DNA of 5,119 bases. Origin: Acetobacteraceae bacterium. GTDB taxonomy: Bacteria; Pseudomonadota; Alphaproteobacteria; Acetobacterales; Acetobacteraceae. The stretch covers positions 1 through 5,119 of the forward strand of contig PLSZ01000017.1 in NCBI GenBank assembly GCA_003164305.1, given 5' to 3'. The position numbers and the translations under genes were made by a program. The notes under the pieces were generated by a model. The model had not been told where the DNA came from. It worked only from the letters and a program-made list of their open reading frames with translations, and searched no databases. Of the stretch, positions 1-5,119 are shown piece by piece; position 1 is the first letter of the stretch; each line of letters starts with the position of its first letter.

Positions 1-2
1 GG

Positions 3-191
3 GTTCATGCCAGCCAGATTCATGCATGGAAGAAAACCTTGCTTGAAGGAACGGCGTCGCTTTTTGCACGGGGCACGGCTGGAGTGAACGGCAAGGCCGA
101 AGCGGACGAGGCCCTGATGGCTCCGTTGTTTGAAAAGATCGGGCAACTGACGGTGGAGCGGGATTTTTTTCGCAAACGGTCTGGGCCATGA
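3..191 (+). CDS. IS3 transposase OrfA, C-terminal 62 residues (5' end outside window)
   Basis: This frame is open from the first complete codon of the window to a TGA at 189-191 and reads VHASQIHAWKKTLLEG at the left edge. That segment matches the end of the helix-turn-helix and the following helix of IS3-type OrfA proteins. The rest, through EKIGQLTVERDFFRKRSGP, fits the leucine-rich dimerisation and OrfB-joining tail. OrfA normally binds the terminal repeats and limits transposition. Family OrfA proteins are about 90-110 aa, so roughly 30-45 residues should lie upstream. The stop codon overlaps the orfB ATG as ATGA (188-191), and a slippery T7 run lies 18 nt before the stop. The protein can therefore end as OrfA or continue as an OrfAB fusion. 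The assignment rests on context with orfB as much as on its own sequence. Confidence 0.78.
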   Translation, partial: VHASQIHAWKKTLLEGTASLFARGTAGVNGKAEADEALMAPLFEKIGQLTVERDFFRKRSGP

Positions 192-196
192 ACCGT
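164..196 (+). promoter_or_regulatory. Candidate programmed -1 ribosomal frameshift site in orfA/orfB
   Basis: Seven consecutive T residues (164-170) are phased T TTT TTT in the orfA frame. Both tRNAs can therefore slip back one base with full re-pairing. The -1 frame is exactly the orfB frame and has no stop between the run and orfB, so slippage joins DFF directly to SQTVWA and then MNRPERL. Five bases downstream (171-175), ACGGT (176-180) can pair with ACCGT (192-196) around an 11-nt loop. That spacing suits a stimulatory structure, although a 5-bp stem is weak. IS3 elements are known to produce OrfAB transposase this way. Use of this site is inferred. Confidence 0.7.
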
Positions 197-1123
197 CCCG
201 AACGGCTCGCACTGGTAGACCATGACGACCCGGTCCTGCCGGTCGTGGCGCAATGCCGTCTGCTGAAGATCGCGCGCTCCACCTTATATTACCGGCCTGT
301 TCCGGTGAGCGCGGACGATCTGGCGGTGATGCGGCGGATTGATGAGCTGCATCTGGCCTGGCCTTTTTATGGATCCCGCCGGATGGCGGCCGTTCTCCGT
401 CGGGAAGGCTGGGCGGTGAACCGCAAGCGGGCCAAACGGCTGATGCGGGTGATGGCGATCGAGGCGATCTACCAGAAACCCAACACCAGCAAGGGCCACC
501 CGGATCACAAAGTTTATCCATATTTGTTGCGCGGTCTGACCATCGACCGGCCGAACCAGGTGTGGTGCGCGGACATCACTTACATCCCGATGGCCAAAGG
601 GTTTGTCTATCTGGTGGCGGTAATGGACTGGTTTAGCCGGCGGGTCCTGTCGTGGCGGCTGTCGATCATCATGGAGACGGATTTTTGCGTCGAGGCGCTG
701 CGGGAAGCGACTGAGATGTATGGGCCGCCGGAAATCTTTAACACCGATCAGGGTGTGCAATTCACCAGCGCCGCGTTCGTGGACGAATTGGCGAGCCGCG
801 GCGTTCGGATCAGCATGGACGGCAAGGGGCGGTATTTGGACAATATTTTCATCGAACGGCTGTGGCGGAGCCTGAAATATGAGGATGTCTATATCAAGGC
901 GTATGGCTCGGTCACCGAGGCGCGCCGGAGCCTTGGCGAATGGCTGGCGTTTTACAACGACGTACGCCCGCATCAGTCATTGGGATATCGGACGCCGCGC
1001 GAAATTTTCGAGGCCGTCGCCTGTGAGTATGTGGACAACGCTTCCGCATCGCCGCGCGACGCTCCTGCGTTGCCCACATACTCACAGGCACATCAACAGG
1101 AAAAGGAAGTAATAATGTATTGA
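188..1123 (+). CDS. IS3-family transposase OrfB (DDE integrase core)
   Basis: This 311-residue protein is the catalytic half of an IS3-type transposase, which forms the circular intermediate and carries out strand transfer. The N-terminal part (about residues 20-100) has the helical region typical of OrfB, including YGSRRMAAVLRREG. The integrase core shows all three acidic residues: D129 in WCADITYIP, D187 in FNTDQGVQFTS and E223 in FIERLWRSLKYEDVY. There are 35 residues between the second and third, the DD(35)E spacing of this family. FYNDVRPHQSLGYRTP (256-270) is the usual C-terminal motif. The last 35 or so residues run across a long inverted repeat in the DNA and are less conserved in character. 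The annotated ATG overlaps the orfA stop; in vivo most active product is probably the frameshifted OrfAB fusion. No internal stop or missing catalytic residue was seen. Confidence 0.95.
   Translation: MNRPERLALVDHDDPVLPVVAQCRLLKIARSTLYYRPVPVSADDLAVMRRIDELHLAWPFYGSRRMAAVLRREGWAVNRKRAKRLMRVMAIEAIYQKPNTSKGHPDHKVYPYLLRGLTIDRPNQVWCADITYIPMAKGFVYLVAVMDWFSRRVLSWRLSIIMETDFCVEALREATEMYGPPEIFNTDQGVQFTSAAFVDELASRGVRISMDGKGRYLDNIFIERLWRSLKYEDVYIKAYGSVTEARRSLGEWLAFYNDVRPHQSLGYRTPREIFEAVACEYVDNASASPRDAPALPTYSQAHQQEKEVIMY
1019..1089 (+). repeat. Long inverted repeat (23-bp arms) at the 3' end of orfB
   Basis: The arms are 1019-1041 and 1067-1089 and enclose 25 nt. The core TGAGTATGTGGACAACG pairs with CGTTGCCCACATACTCA; over the full 23 bp only A1035/C1073 is mismatched. 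The hairpin lies inside the reading frame, overlapping the codons for the YVDNA and ALPTYSQ segments, and ends about 30 nt before the stop. No T run follows, so it is not a standard intrinsic terminator. It could stabilise the transposase mRNA 3' end, slow translation or block antisense entry. The structure is read directly; the role is unknown. Confidence 0.85.
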
Positions 1124-1159
1124 CAAGTATAAATCTGGGTCTATACTGACCCTCAGACA

Positions 1160-1184
1160 CTCCCTCGGATCGGGAGGGGCTTTG
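1160..1184 (+). terminator. Possible weak terminator after orfB
   Basis: CTCCC (1160-1164) can pair with GGGAG (1172-1176). The alternative register CCCTC (1162-1166) with GAGGG (1174-1178) is mutually exclusive with it. Both precede CTTTGG. The stem is short and the T tract has only three bases, so termination would be inefficient. It lies between the orfB stop and the proposed right terminus of the IS. Confidence 0.3.
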
Positions 1185-1224
1185 GAAACGCGGTGGGACT
1201 CTCTCTTAGGTCACCCCGATTCCT

Positions 1225-1248
1225 GTCCAACCGATGGGGTCCACCTCA
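1225..1248 (+). repeat. Proposed right terminal inverted repeat of the IS3 element
   Basis: The segment ends in CA, as an IS3 right end should. Its complement starts TGAGGTGGACCCC followed by ATCGGTTGGAC, similar to terminal repeats I recall for related IS3-family elements. It lies 125 bp beyond the orfB stop, farther than in many members of the family, so the boundary needs comparison with other copies. The three bases after it are CAG and would be part of any target duplication. Confidence 0.55.
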
Positions 1249-1450
1249 CAGCACAGCAAGCACCGCCGGGATTTGAGCGGCGTTTCGGCGCTTTGATGGA
1301 ACGACGCGTACGCCGGACGGCCTGACGGCACGGCGGATCGCACGGTAAAAGACTGTCCGTCACAAAGAACAGGCACGGCGCCGGTCCCAACCCGGCAGTT
1401 CCGCTCGGCGCCGTGCCCTCAATGCCCTCACACCGTGCCGGGCACGCATG
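1249..1450. other. About 200 bp with no recognisable gene
   Basis: All six frames were read across this stretch between the IS3 right end and the recognisable part of istA. The forward frame that continues istA has a TAA at 1346-1348, and the residues between there and 1450 do not resemble the central part of an IstA protein. A minus-strand frame runs through but is mostly the antisense shadow of the IS21 genes. The only clear structure is the inverted repeat at 1372-1417. The stretch may be a diverged part of istA or DNA from a different source joined to the IS21 fragment. Confidence 0.5.
1372..1417. repeat. Perfect 12-bp inverted repeat with 22-nt loop
   Basis: GGCACGGCGCCG (1372-1383) and CGGCGCCGTGCC (1406-1417) are exact reverse complements around a 22-nt loop. 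Each arm also contains the self-complementary core CGGCGCCG. No T run follows on either side, so it is not an obvious intrinsic terminator. The 14-bp word CACGGCGCCGGTCC at 1374-1387 recurs directly at 1472-1485 inside the istA remnant. Confidence 0.75.
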
Positions 1451-1960
1451 CGGGGTCAGTATCACGCCAAACACGGCGCCGGTCCACGCCGTAGCCACCT
1501 GCTCGCGTGTCACCAACGCAGCTACAACAAGGGCGCGCAGATCGAAGATCCCGCCCATGTCCGGGCGTTGACCGACGAAAAACACGCGGCGCGCCAGCAT
1601 CGCGGCAGTCCTCGGACTTGACCCGGGGATCGCCTGGCGCGGGCGGTGCCGGCCAGCCAGACGTTGCTCGCGCGCGCCGCCGAACGCGGCGCCAACCTTG
1701 GTGTCATCACCGCCGCGTTGCTGCGTTTGCTCGAACGTTACGAAGCGGCGGCATTGCAGGCCGCCATCCTCGAGACGGTGGAACGTGATGTACCGCACCC
1801 GAACACGGTCCGCTTCGCGCTCGAGCGCCATCGCCAACAGCACCATGGCGACCCGCCCGTCGCCATGGTGCTGCCCACGCATGCCCGGGCACGCGACAGG
1901 CCGGTGCGACCGCACGCGCTCGAAACCTATGACCGACTCAGGGATCCACCCGATGACTGA
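1451..1960 (+). pseudogene. istA: IS21 transposase IstA, C-terminal fragment with internal stop
   Basis: In one forward frame the sequence reads GQYHAKHGAGPRRSHLLACH, then a region with EDPAHVRALTDEKHAARQHRG. After an interruption it continues DRLARAVPASQTLLARAAER, then GVITAALLRLLERYEAAALQ, and ends ETYDRLRDPPDD with a TGA at 1958-1960. This is the non-catalytic C-terminal part of IstA, the DDE transposase of IS21; the N-terminal DNA-binding and catalytic domains are absent. The interruption (1607-1627) is 21 extra bases that keep the frame but add a TGA at 1619-1621; they resemble a dispersed genomic repeat. The end of istA overlaps the istB start, as in intact elements. The identification rests on remembered family similarity and the adjacent istB. 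The fragment cannot make a working transposase. Confidence 0.82.
1609..1631 (+). repeat. Dispersed-repeat half-site embedded in istA
   Basis: The sequence is TCCTCGGACTTGACC followed by CGGGGATC. It matches the left arm of the palindrome near the right end of the window (5019-5041 region) at 19 of 23 positions, in the same orientation. It is also close to the GTCATCCCCGGGCTTGACCC-type repeats I recall from alphaproteobacterial genomes. It sits exactly where the IstA reading is interrupted and supplies the stop codon. No second arm is present, so this is a half-site. Confidence 0.55.
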
Positions 1961-2551
1961 ACCCGACACACAGCGCGCCCGTGCCGCGGCGCTCAATCTA
2001 CATGGGCTGCTCGCGCACTGGAACGAGGCCGCCGGCGAAGCCTGGGTCACGCCGCTGCTCGGCTGGGAGGAGCAGGAACGCGCCCGCCGCGGTCTGGAAC
2101 GCCGGCTGCGCTCCGCGCATATCGGCCGCTTCAAACCGCTTTGCGATTTCGACTGGTCGTAGCCAAACGCTGTGATCGGGTCGTCGTCGATGCGTTGATG
2201 ACGCTGCAGTTCCTCAAGGACGCCACCAACGTCGTGCTGGTTGGGCCAAACGGTGTTGGTAAATCGACGATCGCCCAGAACATCGCTCATCAGGCGCTGA
2301 TCGAGGGACACAATGTTCTGTTCACCAGCGCGGGCCAGTTGCTAGGCGATCTCTGCGCGCTGGACAGCGATTCCGCTTTGCGGCGCCGGTTGCGCCATTA
2401 CGCCCGTCCGGCGCTGCTCGTGATCGACGAGGGCGGGTATCTGTCCTACTCGAACCGGCACGCCGATCTGATGTTCGAACTGATCTCGCGCCGCTATCTG
2501 AACAAAAGCACGCTGGTCACCACCAACCGCCCGTTCGCCGAATGGCGCGAG
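1953..2551 (+). pseudogene. istB: IS21 helper ATPase IstB, frameshifted and 3'-truncated
   Basis: IstB is the AAA+ ATPase that selects the target and activates the IstA transposase. The ATG at 1953 follows an AGGGA at 1940-1944 and overlaps the istA stop. The first 69 codons read MTEPDTQRARAAALNLHGLL through KPLCDFDWS and reach TAG at 2160-2162. The protein resumes in another frame with AKRCDRVVVDALMTLQFLKD and contains Walker A GPNGVGKST (about 2248-2274), Walker B LLVIDE followed by GYLSY, and the sensor segment TTNRPFAEW. Family members have WPK at the break, so TAG looks like a mutated TGG codon followed by loss of one A from the CCAAACGC run. Similarity ends after EWRE at 2551; about 60 residues of the usual 250 or so are missing. 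Downstream codons belong to the antisense of the amidase gene. The gene is inactive. Confidence 0.9.
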
Positions 2552-2589
2552 TCGGTCCGATCCCCTAGAACCGTCGCGCGGCGATCGTG

Positions 2590-3984
2590 TCAAATCAGAT
2601 TGGCGACAACGAATGGCGCGGCGCGCTCGATCGTCCGCGCCGCGCGAAAGACCAGAGCGTCCTGGAATTTCGCCGCCGCGATCTGAACCGAATTAGGCAA
2701 ACCATCCTCACGAGGTCCCATGGGCAGGGTGATCGCGGGCTGCCGCGTAAGGTTGAATGTGAACGTCCAAGGCGCCCAGTCGGTGTTGAGCGCGCGCACG
2801 GGATCGGTGGTCGGGGCGTCCGCCAAAGGCGGCCCGGCCGGAACGGTTGGGCAAAGCAACAGATCATATCGTTGATGATATCGATTCATCGCGTGCGCCA
2901 CCTGCGCGCGGATCGCTTCCGCGTCCATGAACTCAATCGCGGTCATTCCTCCCAGTTCGGTCGCGACCTCACGAATGCCCGGCTCAAGCAGGTCCACCAA
3001 CCGCGCCGGCGTCGCCGCGACCAGCCGGGCCAACGCCGCCCCCCACAATCGAGCAAACACCATGCTGGGATCGGGGAGTTCGACCGGAGCTTCCTCGACC
3101 AAAGCACCCGCGCTCGATAAAATATCCGCGGCGCGCGTTACGGCGGCCAGCGCGTCGGAATCAGCGGGAGCCGCGAACCCTGGGCGGCGTAGGATGCCAA
3201 CCGTCAGGCCGGCCACTCCCCCCTCAATGCCGTCAAGCCAATCGCGGCCATCGGTCGGCAGACAAAATGGATCGCGTAAGTCGTACTGGGCCATGACCGA
3301 GAACATCAGGGCCGCGTCGCGCACCGTGCGCGTCATGGGCCCGGCACAGGCAACCGAGGCAAAGGCGCCGGCTGGCCATTGTGGAATACGCCCATAGGTG
3401 GGCTTCAGGCCGACCAGCCCACACCAGGCGGCCGGGATTCGTACCGAGCCGCCGGCGTCGGTGCCGACATGCAGCGGCCCAAACCCCGCGGCGCCCGCGG
3501 CGCCGGCCCCTGAAGACGATCCTCCTGTCGTGTAGTTATTGTTCCATGGATTCCGGGTGATCCCATTCAGCGGACAATCGCCAGGCGACTTCCAGCCAAA
3601 CTCGGTCGTGGTCGTTTTTCCGAGAACGACGGCTCCGGCGACTTTGAGGCTCGCGACCAAAGGGGCATCGTCAGTCATCAGGTCGGTGGGCGTTGTGCGA
3701 CTGCCGCGGCGGGTCGGAAAGCCCGCCACATCGATCAGGTCTTTCACCGTCACCGGCACGCCATCGAGCGGGCCAATGGGCCGGCCGCGCCGCCAGCGCA
3801 TCGCGCTTTCGCCGGCTTCGGCCAAAGCCCGTGGATTCATCACCACGAAGGCGTTCAGCGCTGGATTGAGGCGCGCCACACGTTCCGTCACCGCTTGCAA
3901 GACGTCCACGGGAGTCAGCCGGAGGCGGGCGAACTCCGTCAACATTTCCTCGGCGGAGAGGAGCGCCGGATCGGACTGTGGCAT
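2590..3984 (-). CDS. Amidase-signature family hydrolase
   Basis: This 464-residue enzyme belongs to the amidase-signature family, cytoplasmic serine hydrolases that cleave C-N bonds of amides to acid and ammonia or amine. The whole triad is visible: Lys81 in VTVKDLID, cis-Ser156 in TTGGSSSGAG, and nucleophile Ser180 in GTDAGGSVRIPAAWCG. The gaps of 75 and 24 residues equal those of fatty acid amide hydrolase. Other family segments are GPLDGVPVTVKD, VLGKTTTTEFG, GITRNPWNNN and the late LTRQPAITLPMG. The length is normal, with no signal peptide or membrane segment. I chose the ATG at 3984 because AAGGGAAG lies just upstream and it leaves a clean divergent spacer; the frame stays open to 4164 but would then overlap the neighbouring gene. 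It is not part of a GatCAB operon (no gatB or gatC nearby), so a catabolic role is likelier. The substrate cannot be read from the sequence; pairing with the divergent deacetylase-fold gene suggests a half-amide or similar small molecule. The 3' end abuts the IS21 remnant. Confidence 0.93.
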   Translation of the reverse strand: MPQSDPALLSAEEMLTEFARLRLTPVDVLQAVTERVARLNPALNAFVVMNPRALAEAGESAMRWRRGRPIGPLDGVPVTVKDLIDVAGFPTRRGSRTTPTDLMTDDAPLVASLKVAGAVVLGKTTTTEFGWKSPGDCPLNGITRNPWNNNYTTGGSSSGAGAAGAAGFGPLHVGTDAGGSVRIPAAWCGLVGLKPTYGRIPQWPAGAFASVACAGPMTRTVRDAALMFSVMAQYDLRDPFCLPTDGRDWLDGIEGGVAGLTVGILRRPGFAAPADSDALAAVTRAADILSSAGALVEEAPVELPDPSMVFARLWGAALARLVAATPARLVDLLEPGIREVATELGGMTAIEFMDAEAIRAQVAHAMNRYHQRYDLLLCPTVPAGPPLADAPTTDPVRALNTDWAPWTFTFNLTRQPAITLPMGPREDGLPNSVQIAAAKFQDALVFRAARTIERAAPFVVANLI

Positions 3985-4051
3985 GGGGGCTCTTCCCTTC
4001 GGTTCGATTAGTAGGAACGATGGAGTCGCGGAGCGGCGAAGGGAACCCCTC
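3985..4051. promoter_or_regulatory. Divergent intergenic spacer with 9-bp inverted repeat
   Basis: This 67-bp spacer must hold, or lie within, the start signals of both divergent genes. TTCCCTTCG (3993-4001) and CGAAGGGAA (4037-4045) are perfect inverted copies. Each is also the purine-rich ribosome-binding site of its own gene: the right copy lies 6 nt before the ATG at 4052 and the left copy 8 nt before the ATG at 3984. The symmetry is therefore probably the pair of Shine-Dalgarno sites rather than an operator, though one bound factor could contact both. The middle (4003-4020) is the least GC-rich part. I see no convincing -35/-10 pair on either strand. Confidence 0.5.
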
Positions 4052-4951
4052 ATGAGCAACAAACATCCGGACGGCGAACCCTGGCAGTGGCCTGAACCGA
4101 CATGGCGTCGCGTCGTCGGGCGTGCGCGGGCCGGCCGAAGTATGAAGCCGAAGACCTGGCCCAACGGTGCCCGTTGCGCCGTGGCGATCAGTTTTGACGC
4201 GGACCATGAAACGATACCGCTGCGTGACGGTGATGAAAGCCCGATGCGGATCAGTCAGGGCCAATACGGCGCCCGCCAGGCTATTCCGCGCATTCGCCGG
4301 CTGCTCGAACGCGAGTCGATCCCGGCAAGTTTTTATTATCCGGCCGTCTCGGCCCTGCTGCATCCGGAGGAAGTGCGTGCTCTCGCCGACGATGGTCACG
4401 AGATCGGTATCCACTCCTGGATCCACGAGGCCAATACATCGCTGCCGCGTCAGGCGGAGCGAGATCTCACGTTCCGCGCGCGCGACACCCTGGCGAAGAT
4501 CGCGGGCCGGGAGCCGGTCGGGATGCGAACGGCGAGCTGGGACTTTTCGGTCAACACGCTGGACATCATTCGCGAGATGGGATTGCTGTACGACAGCTCG
4601 CTGATGGCGGACGACGACCCGTATGAGTTGCTCGATCAGGACGAGCCGACGGGTATTATCGAGCTGCCACCGGAATGGATCCGGGACGACGCCGTTTATT
4701 ACAATTTCGTGCGTTTCTCCGCGCTGCGGCCCTACACGCCGCCGTCGGCGGTGGAAGAAATCTTCACCACCGAATTCGACGGCGCCTGGGATGAACGCGG
4801 CTTATTCCTGCTCACGATGCACCCGCATATCACCGGCCATCGCTCAAGAATGCCCGTGCTGGAGAGACTGATACGGCACATGAAAGCCAAAGGAGGCTGC
4901 TGGTTCGCCACACACGCCATGGTCGCGGAATGGTGCCGGGATAACGCCTAA
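4052..4951 (+). CDS. Polysaccharide deacetylase-family protein (NodB/PuuE fold)
   Basis: This 299-residue protein has the NodB homology fold of carbohydrate esterase family 4 and resembles the HpPgdA/PuuE branch, which acts on peptidoglycan, allantoin or cyclic imides. The first motif is SFDADHE (residues 47-53), with D49 as likely base and D51 as metal ligand. The second is GIHSWIHE, with metal-binding H121 and H125. GMRTASWDFS (157-166) stands for the third motif; it has Ala where relatives often have Pro. DSSLMADDDPYELL follows, and the last motif is TMHPHITGH with H257. No signal peptide or membrane segment is seen, so the protein should be cytoplasmic, which argues against a cell-wall substrate. 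The start is set by GAAGGGAA at 4038-4045; the frame is open further upstream only as antisense of the amidase. It is transcribed divergently from the amidase gene, and a strong palindrome follows 62 bp after the stop. Database names will probably say polysaccharide deacetylase; imide or ureide hydrolysis is an equally plausible reaction. Confidence 0.92.
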   Translation: MSNKHPDGEPWQWPEPTWRRVVGRARAGRSMKPKTWPNGARCAVAISFDADHETIPLRDGDESPMRISQGQYGARQAIPRIRRLLERESIPASFYYPAVSALLHPEEVRALADDGHEIGIHSWIHEANTSLPRQAERDLTFRARDTLAKIAGREPVGMRTASWDFSVNTLDIIREMGLLYDSSLMADDDPYELLDQDEPTGIIELPPEWIRDDAVYYNFVRFSALRPYTPPSAVEEIFTTEFDGAWDERGLFLLTMHPHITGHRSRMPVLERLIRHMKAKGGCWFATHAMVAEWCRDNA

Positions 4952-5013
4952 GGGAACGCGACGACCTAAGGCGGCGCCCAACAATAAACGAGTCGCCTGA
5001 CCACCGGCCTTTG

Positions 5014-5094
5014 TCGTCATCCCCGGGCTCGACCCGGCGATCCATCCAGGCACAGTGCGGCGATTGGTCCCCGGATCGAGCCCGGGGATGACGA
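5014..5094. repeat. Dispersed palindromic repeat, possible bidirectional terminator
   Basis: TCGTCATCCCCGGGCTCGA (5014-5032) and its exact reverse complement (5076-5094) form a perfect 19-bp stem. Pairing can extend inward with two mismatches over the next eight positions, leaving a loop of about 27 nt. The sequence belongs to the GTCATCCCCGGGC-type repeats that I recall as abundant between genes in many alphaproteobacteria. It sits 62 bp after the deacetylase stop and could terminate or protect that transcript, although no T tract follows. The remaining sequence from 4952 to the window end shows no gene. Confidence 0.85.
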
Positions 5095-5119
5095 GGGTGG
5101 AACGACGACCTGACGCGAT

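Larger units (their letters stand above)
1..1248 (+). mobile_element. IS3-family insertion sequence, left end outside window
   Basis: The element is defined by the 3' end of an orfA, a complete overlapping orfB with an IS3-type DDE integrase core, and a probable right terminus. The terminus, GTCCAACCGATGGGGTCCACCTCA, is split here as GTCCAACCGATG (1225-1236) and GGGTCCACCTCA (1237-1248). Read outward on the other strand it begins TGAGGTGGACCCC and continues into GTTGGAC, which resembles known IS3-family terminal repeats that start with TG. The left terminal repeat and the start of orfA are outside the window, so neither the matching repeat nor a 3-4 bp target duplication can be tested. The transposase frame is open throughout this part, so the copy may be functional if its left end is intact. 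The exact right boundary is an inference. Confidence 0.8.
1451..2551 (+). mobile_element. Decayed IS21-family element (istA/istB remnant)
   Basis: The C-terminal part of IstA is followed, with an 8-nt overlap, by most of IstB. This is the order and coupling of IS21-family elements. Neither terminal repeat is recognisable. The 5' part of istA is missing, and istB stops after the conserved EWRE segment, leaving the remnant about 40 bp from the 3' end of the amidase gene. Both genes carry inactivating lesions, so the element is dead. The left limit is set where protein similarity becomes recognisable and could lie further left. Confidence 0.85.

Noticed and set aside
284..973. Minus-strand open frame of 229 codons inside orfB
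   Set aside because: It is fully antisense to the transposase and lacks motifs or a convincing start site.
1211..2311. Minus-strand open frame of 366 codons
   Set aside because: It runs antisense to the istA and istB remnants and across the IS3 right end. It has no recognisable motif and an arginine/alanine-rich composition typical of GC-rich shadow frames.
4007..4013. TACTAAT on the minus strand as a -10 box for the amidase
   Set aside because: No matching -35 element lies at a suitable distance, so a promoter call is not supported.
3993..4045. Inverted repeat as a regulator operator
   Set aside because: Each arm is the ribosome-binding site of one of the divergent genes, which explains the symmetry without a regulator. 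No regulator gene is visible in the window.
3539..4051. Upstream extension of the deacetylase reading frame
   Set aside because: These codons are the antisense of the amidase 5' half. The ATG at 4052 has a well-placed ribosome-binding site, and similarity to the family starts there.
3985..4164. Upstream extension of the amidase reading frame
   Set aside because: It would overlap the start of the divergent deacetylase gene and reads as low-similarity arginine-rich sequence; the ATG at 3984 has a ribosome-binding site and family-like N-terminus.
3671..4426. Minus-strand open frame of 251 codons across the divergent spacer
   Set aside because: It overlaps the sense frame of the amidase and the antisense of the deacetylase; both of those have catalytic motifs and this one has none.

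Overview
The window is GC-rich (low 60s percent by eye). Its codon usage, its protein types and one characteristic palindromic repeat suggest an alphaproteobacterium, perhaps of the Rhodospirillales/Acetobacteraceae or Rhizobiales. This is inference from composition and family resemblance; there is no ribosomal or other marker gene here.

The left half (1-2551) is mobile-element territory. Positions 1-1248 are the right part of an IS3-family insertion sequence whose left end lies outside the window. It has the end of orfA, a full orfB transposase with a DD(35)E triad, a T7 slippery site suited to -1 frameshifting at the junction, a long hairpin over the 3' end of orfB, and a probable right terminus at 1248. 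Next come about 200 bp with no recognisable gene, containing a perfect 12-bp inverted repeat. Positions 1451-2551 are a decayed IS21-family element. It retains the C-terminal part of istA, which carries an extra 21 bp with a stop codon resembling a dispersed genomic repeat. It also retains most of istB, which has a nonsense codon and an adjacent single-base shift and is cut off after the ATPase core.

The right half (2590-5119) holds two intact genes transcribed divergently from a 67-bp spacer. On the minus strand is an amidase-signature hydrolase of 464 aa with a complete Lys-Ser-Ser triad. On the plus strand is a NodB/PuuE-type deacetylase-fold protein of 299 aa with its metal-site residues. 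Their arrangement would suit degradation of a small imide or amide: the deacetylase-fold protein would open a cyclic imide or remove an acyl group, and the amidase would hydrolyse the resulting half-amide. That functional link is a hypothesis from context. The window ends in a strong palindrome (5014-5094) of the type scattered through many alphaproteobacterial genomes.

No RNA gene, CRISPR array or phage gene was seen. The most useful observations are the possible imide/amide pair, the repeat-like insertion inside istA that shares sequence with the terminal palindrome, and the frameshift and hairpin architecture of the IS3 element.
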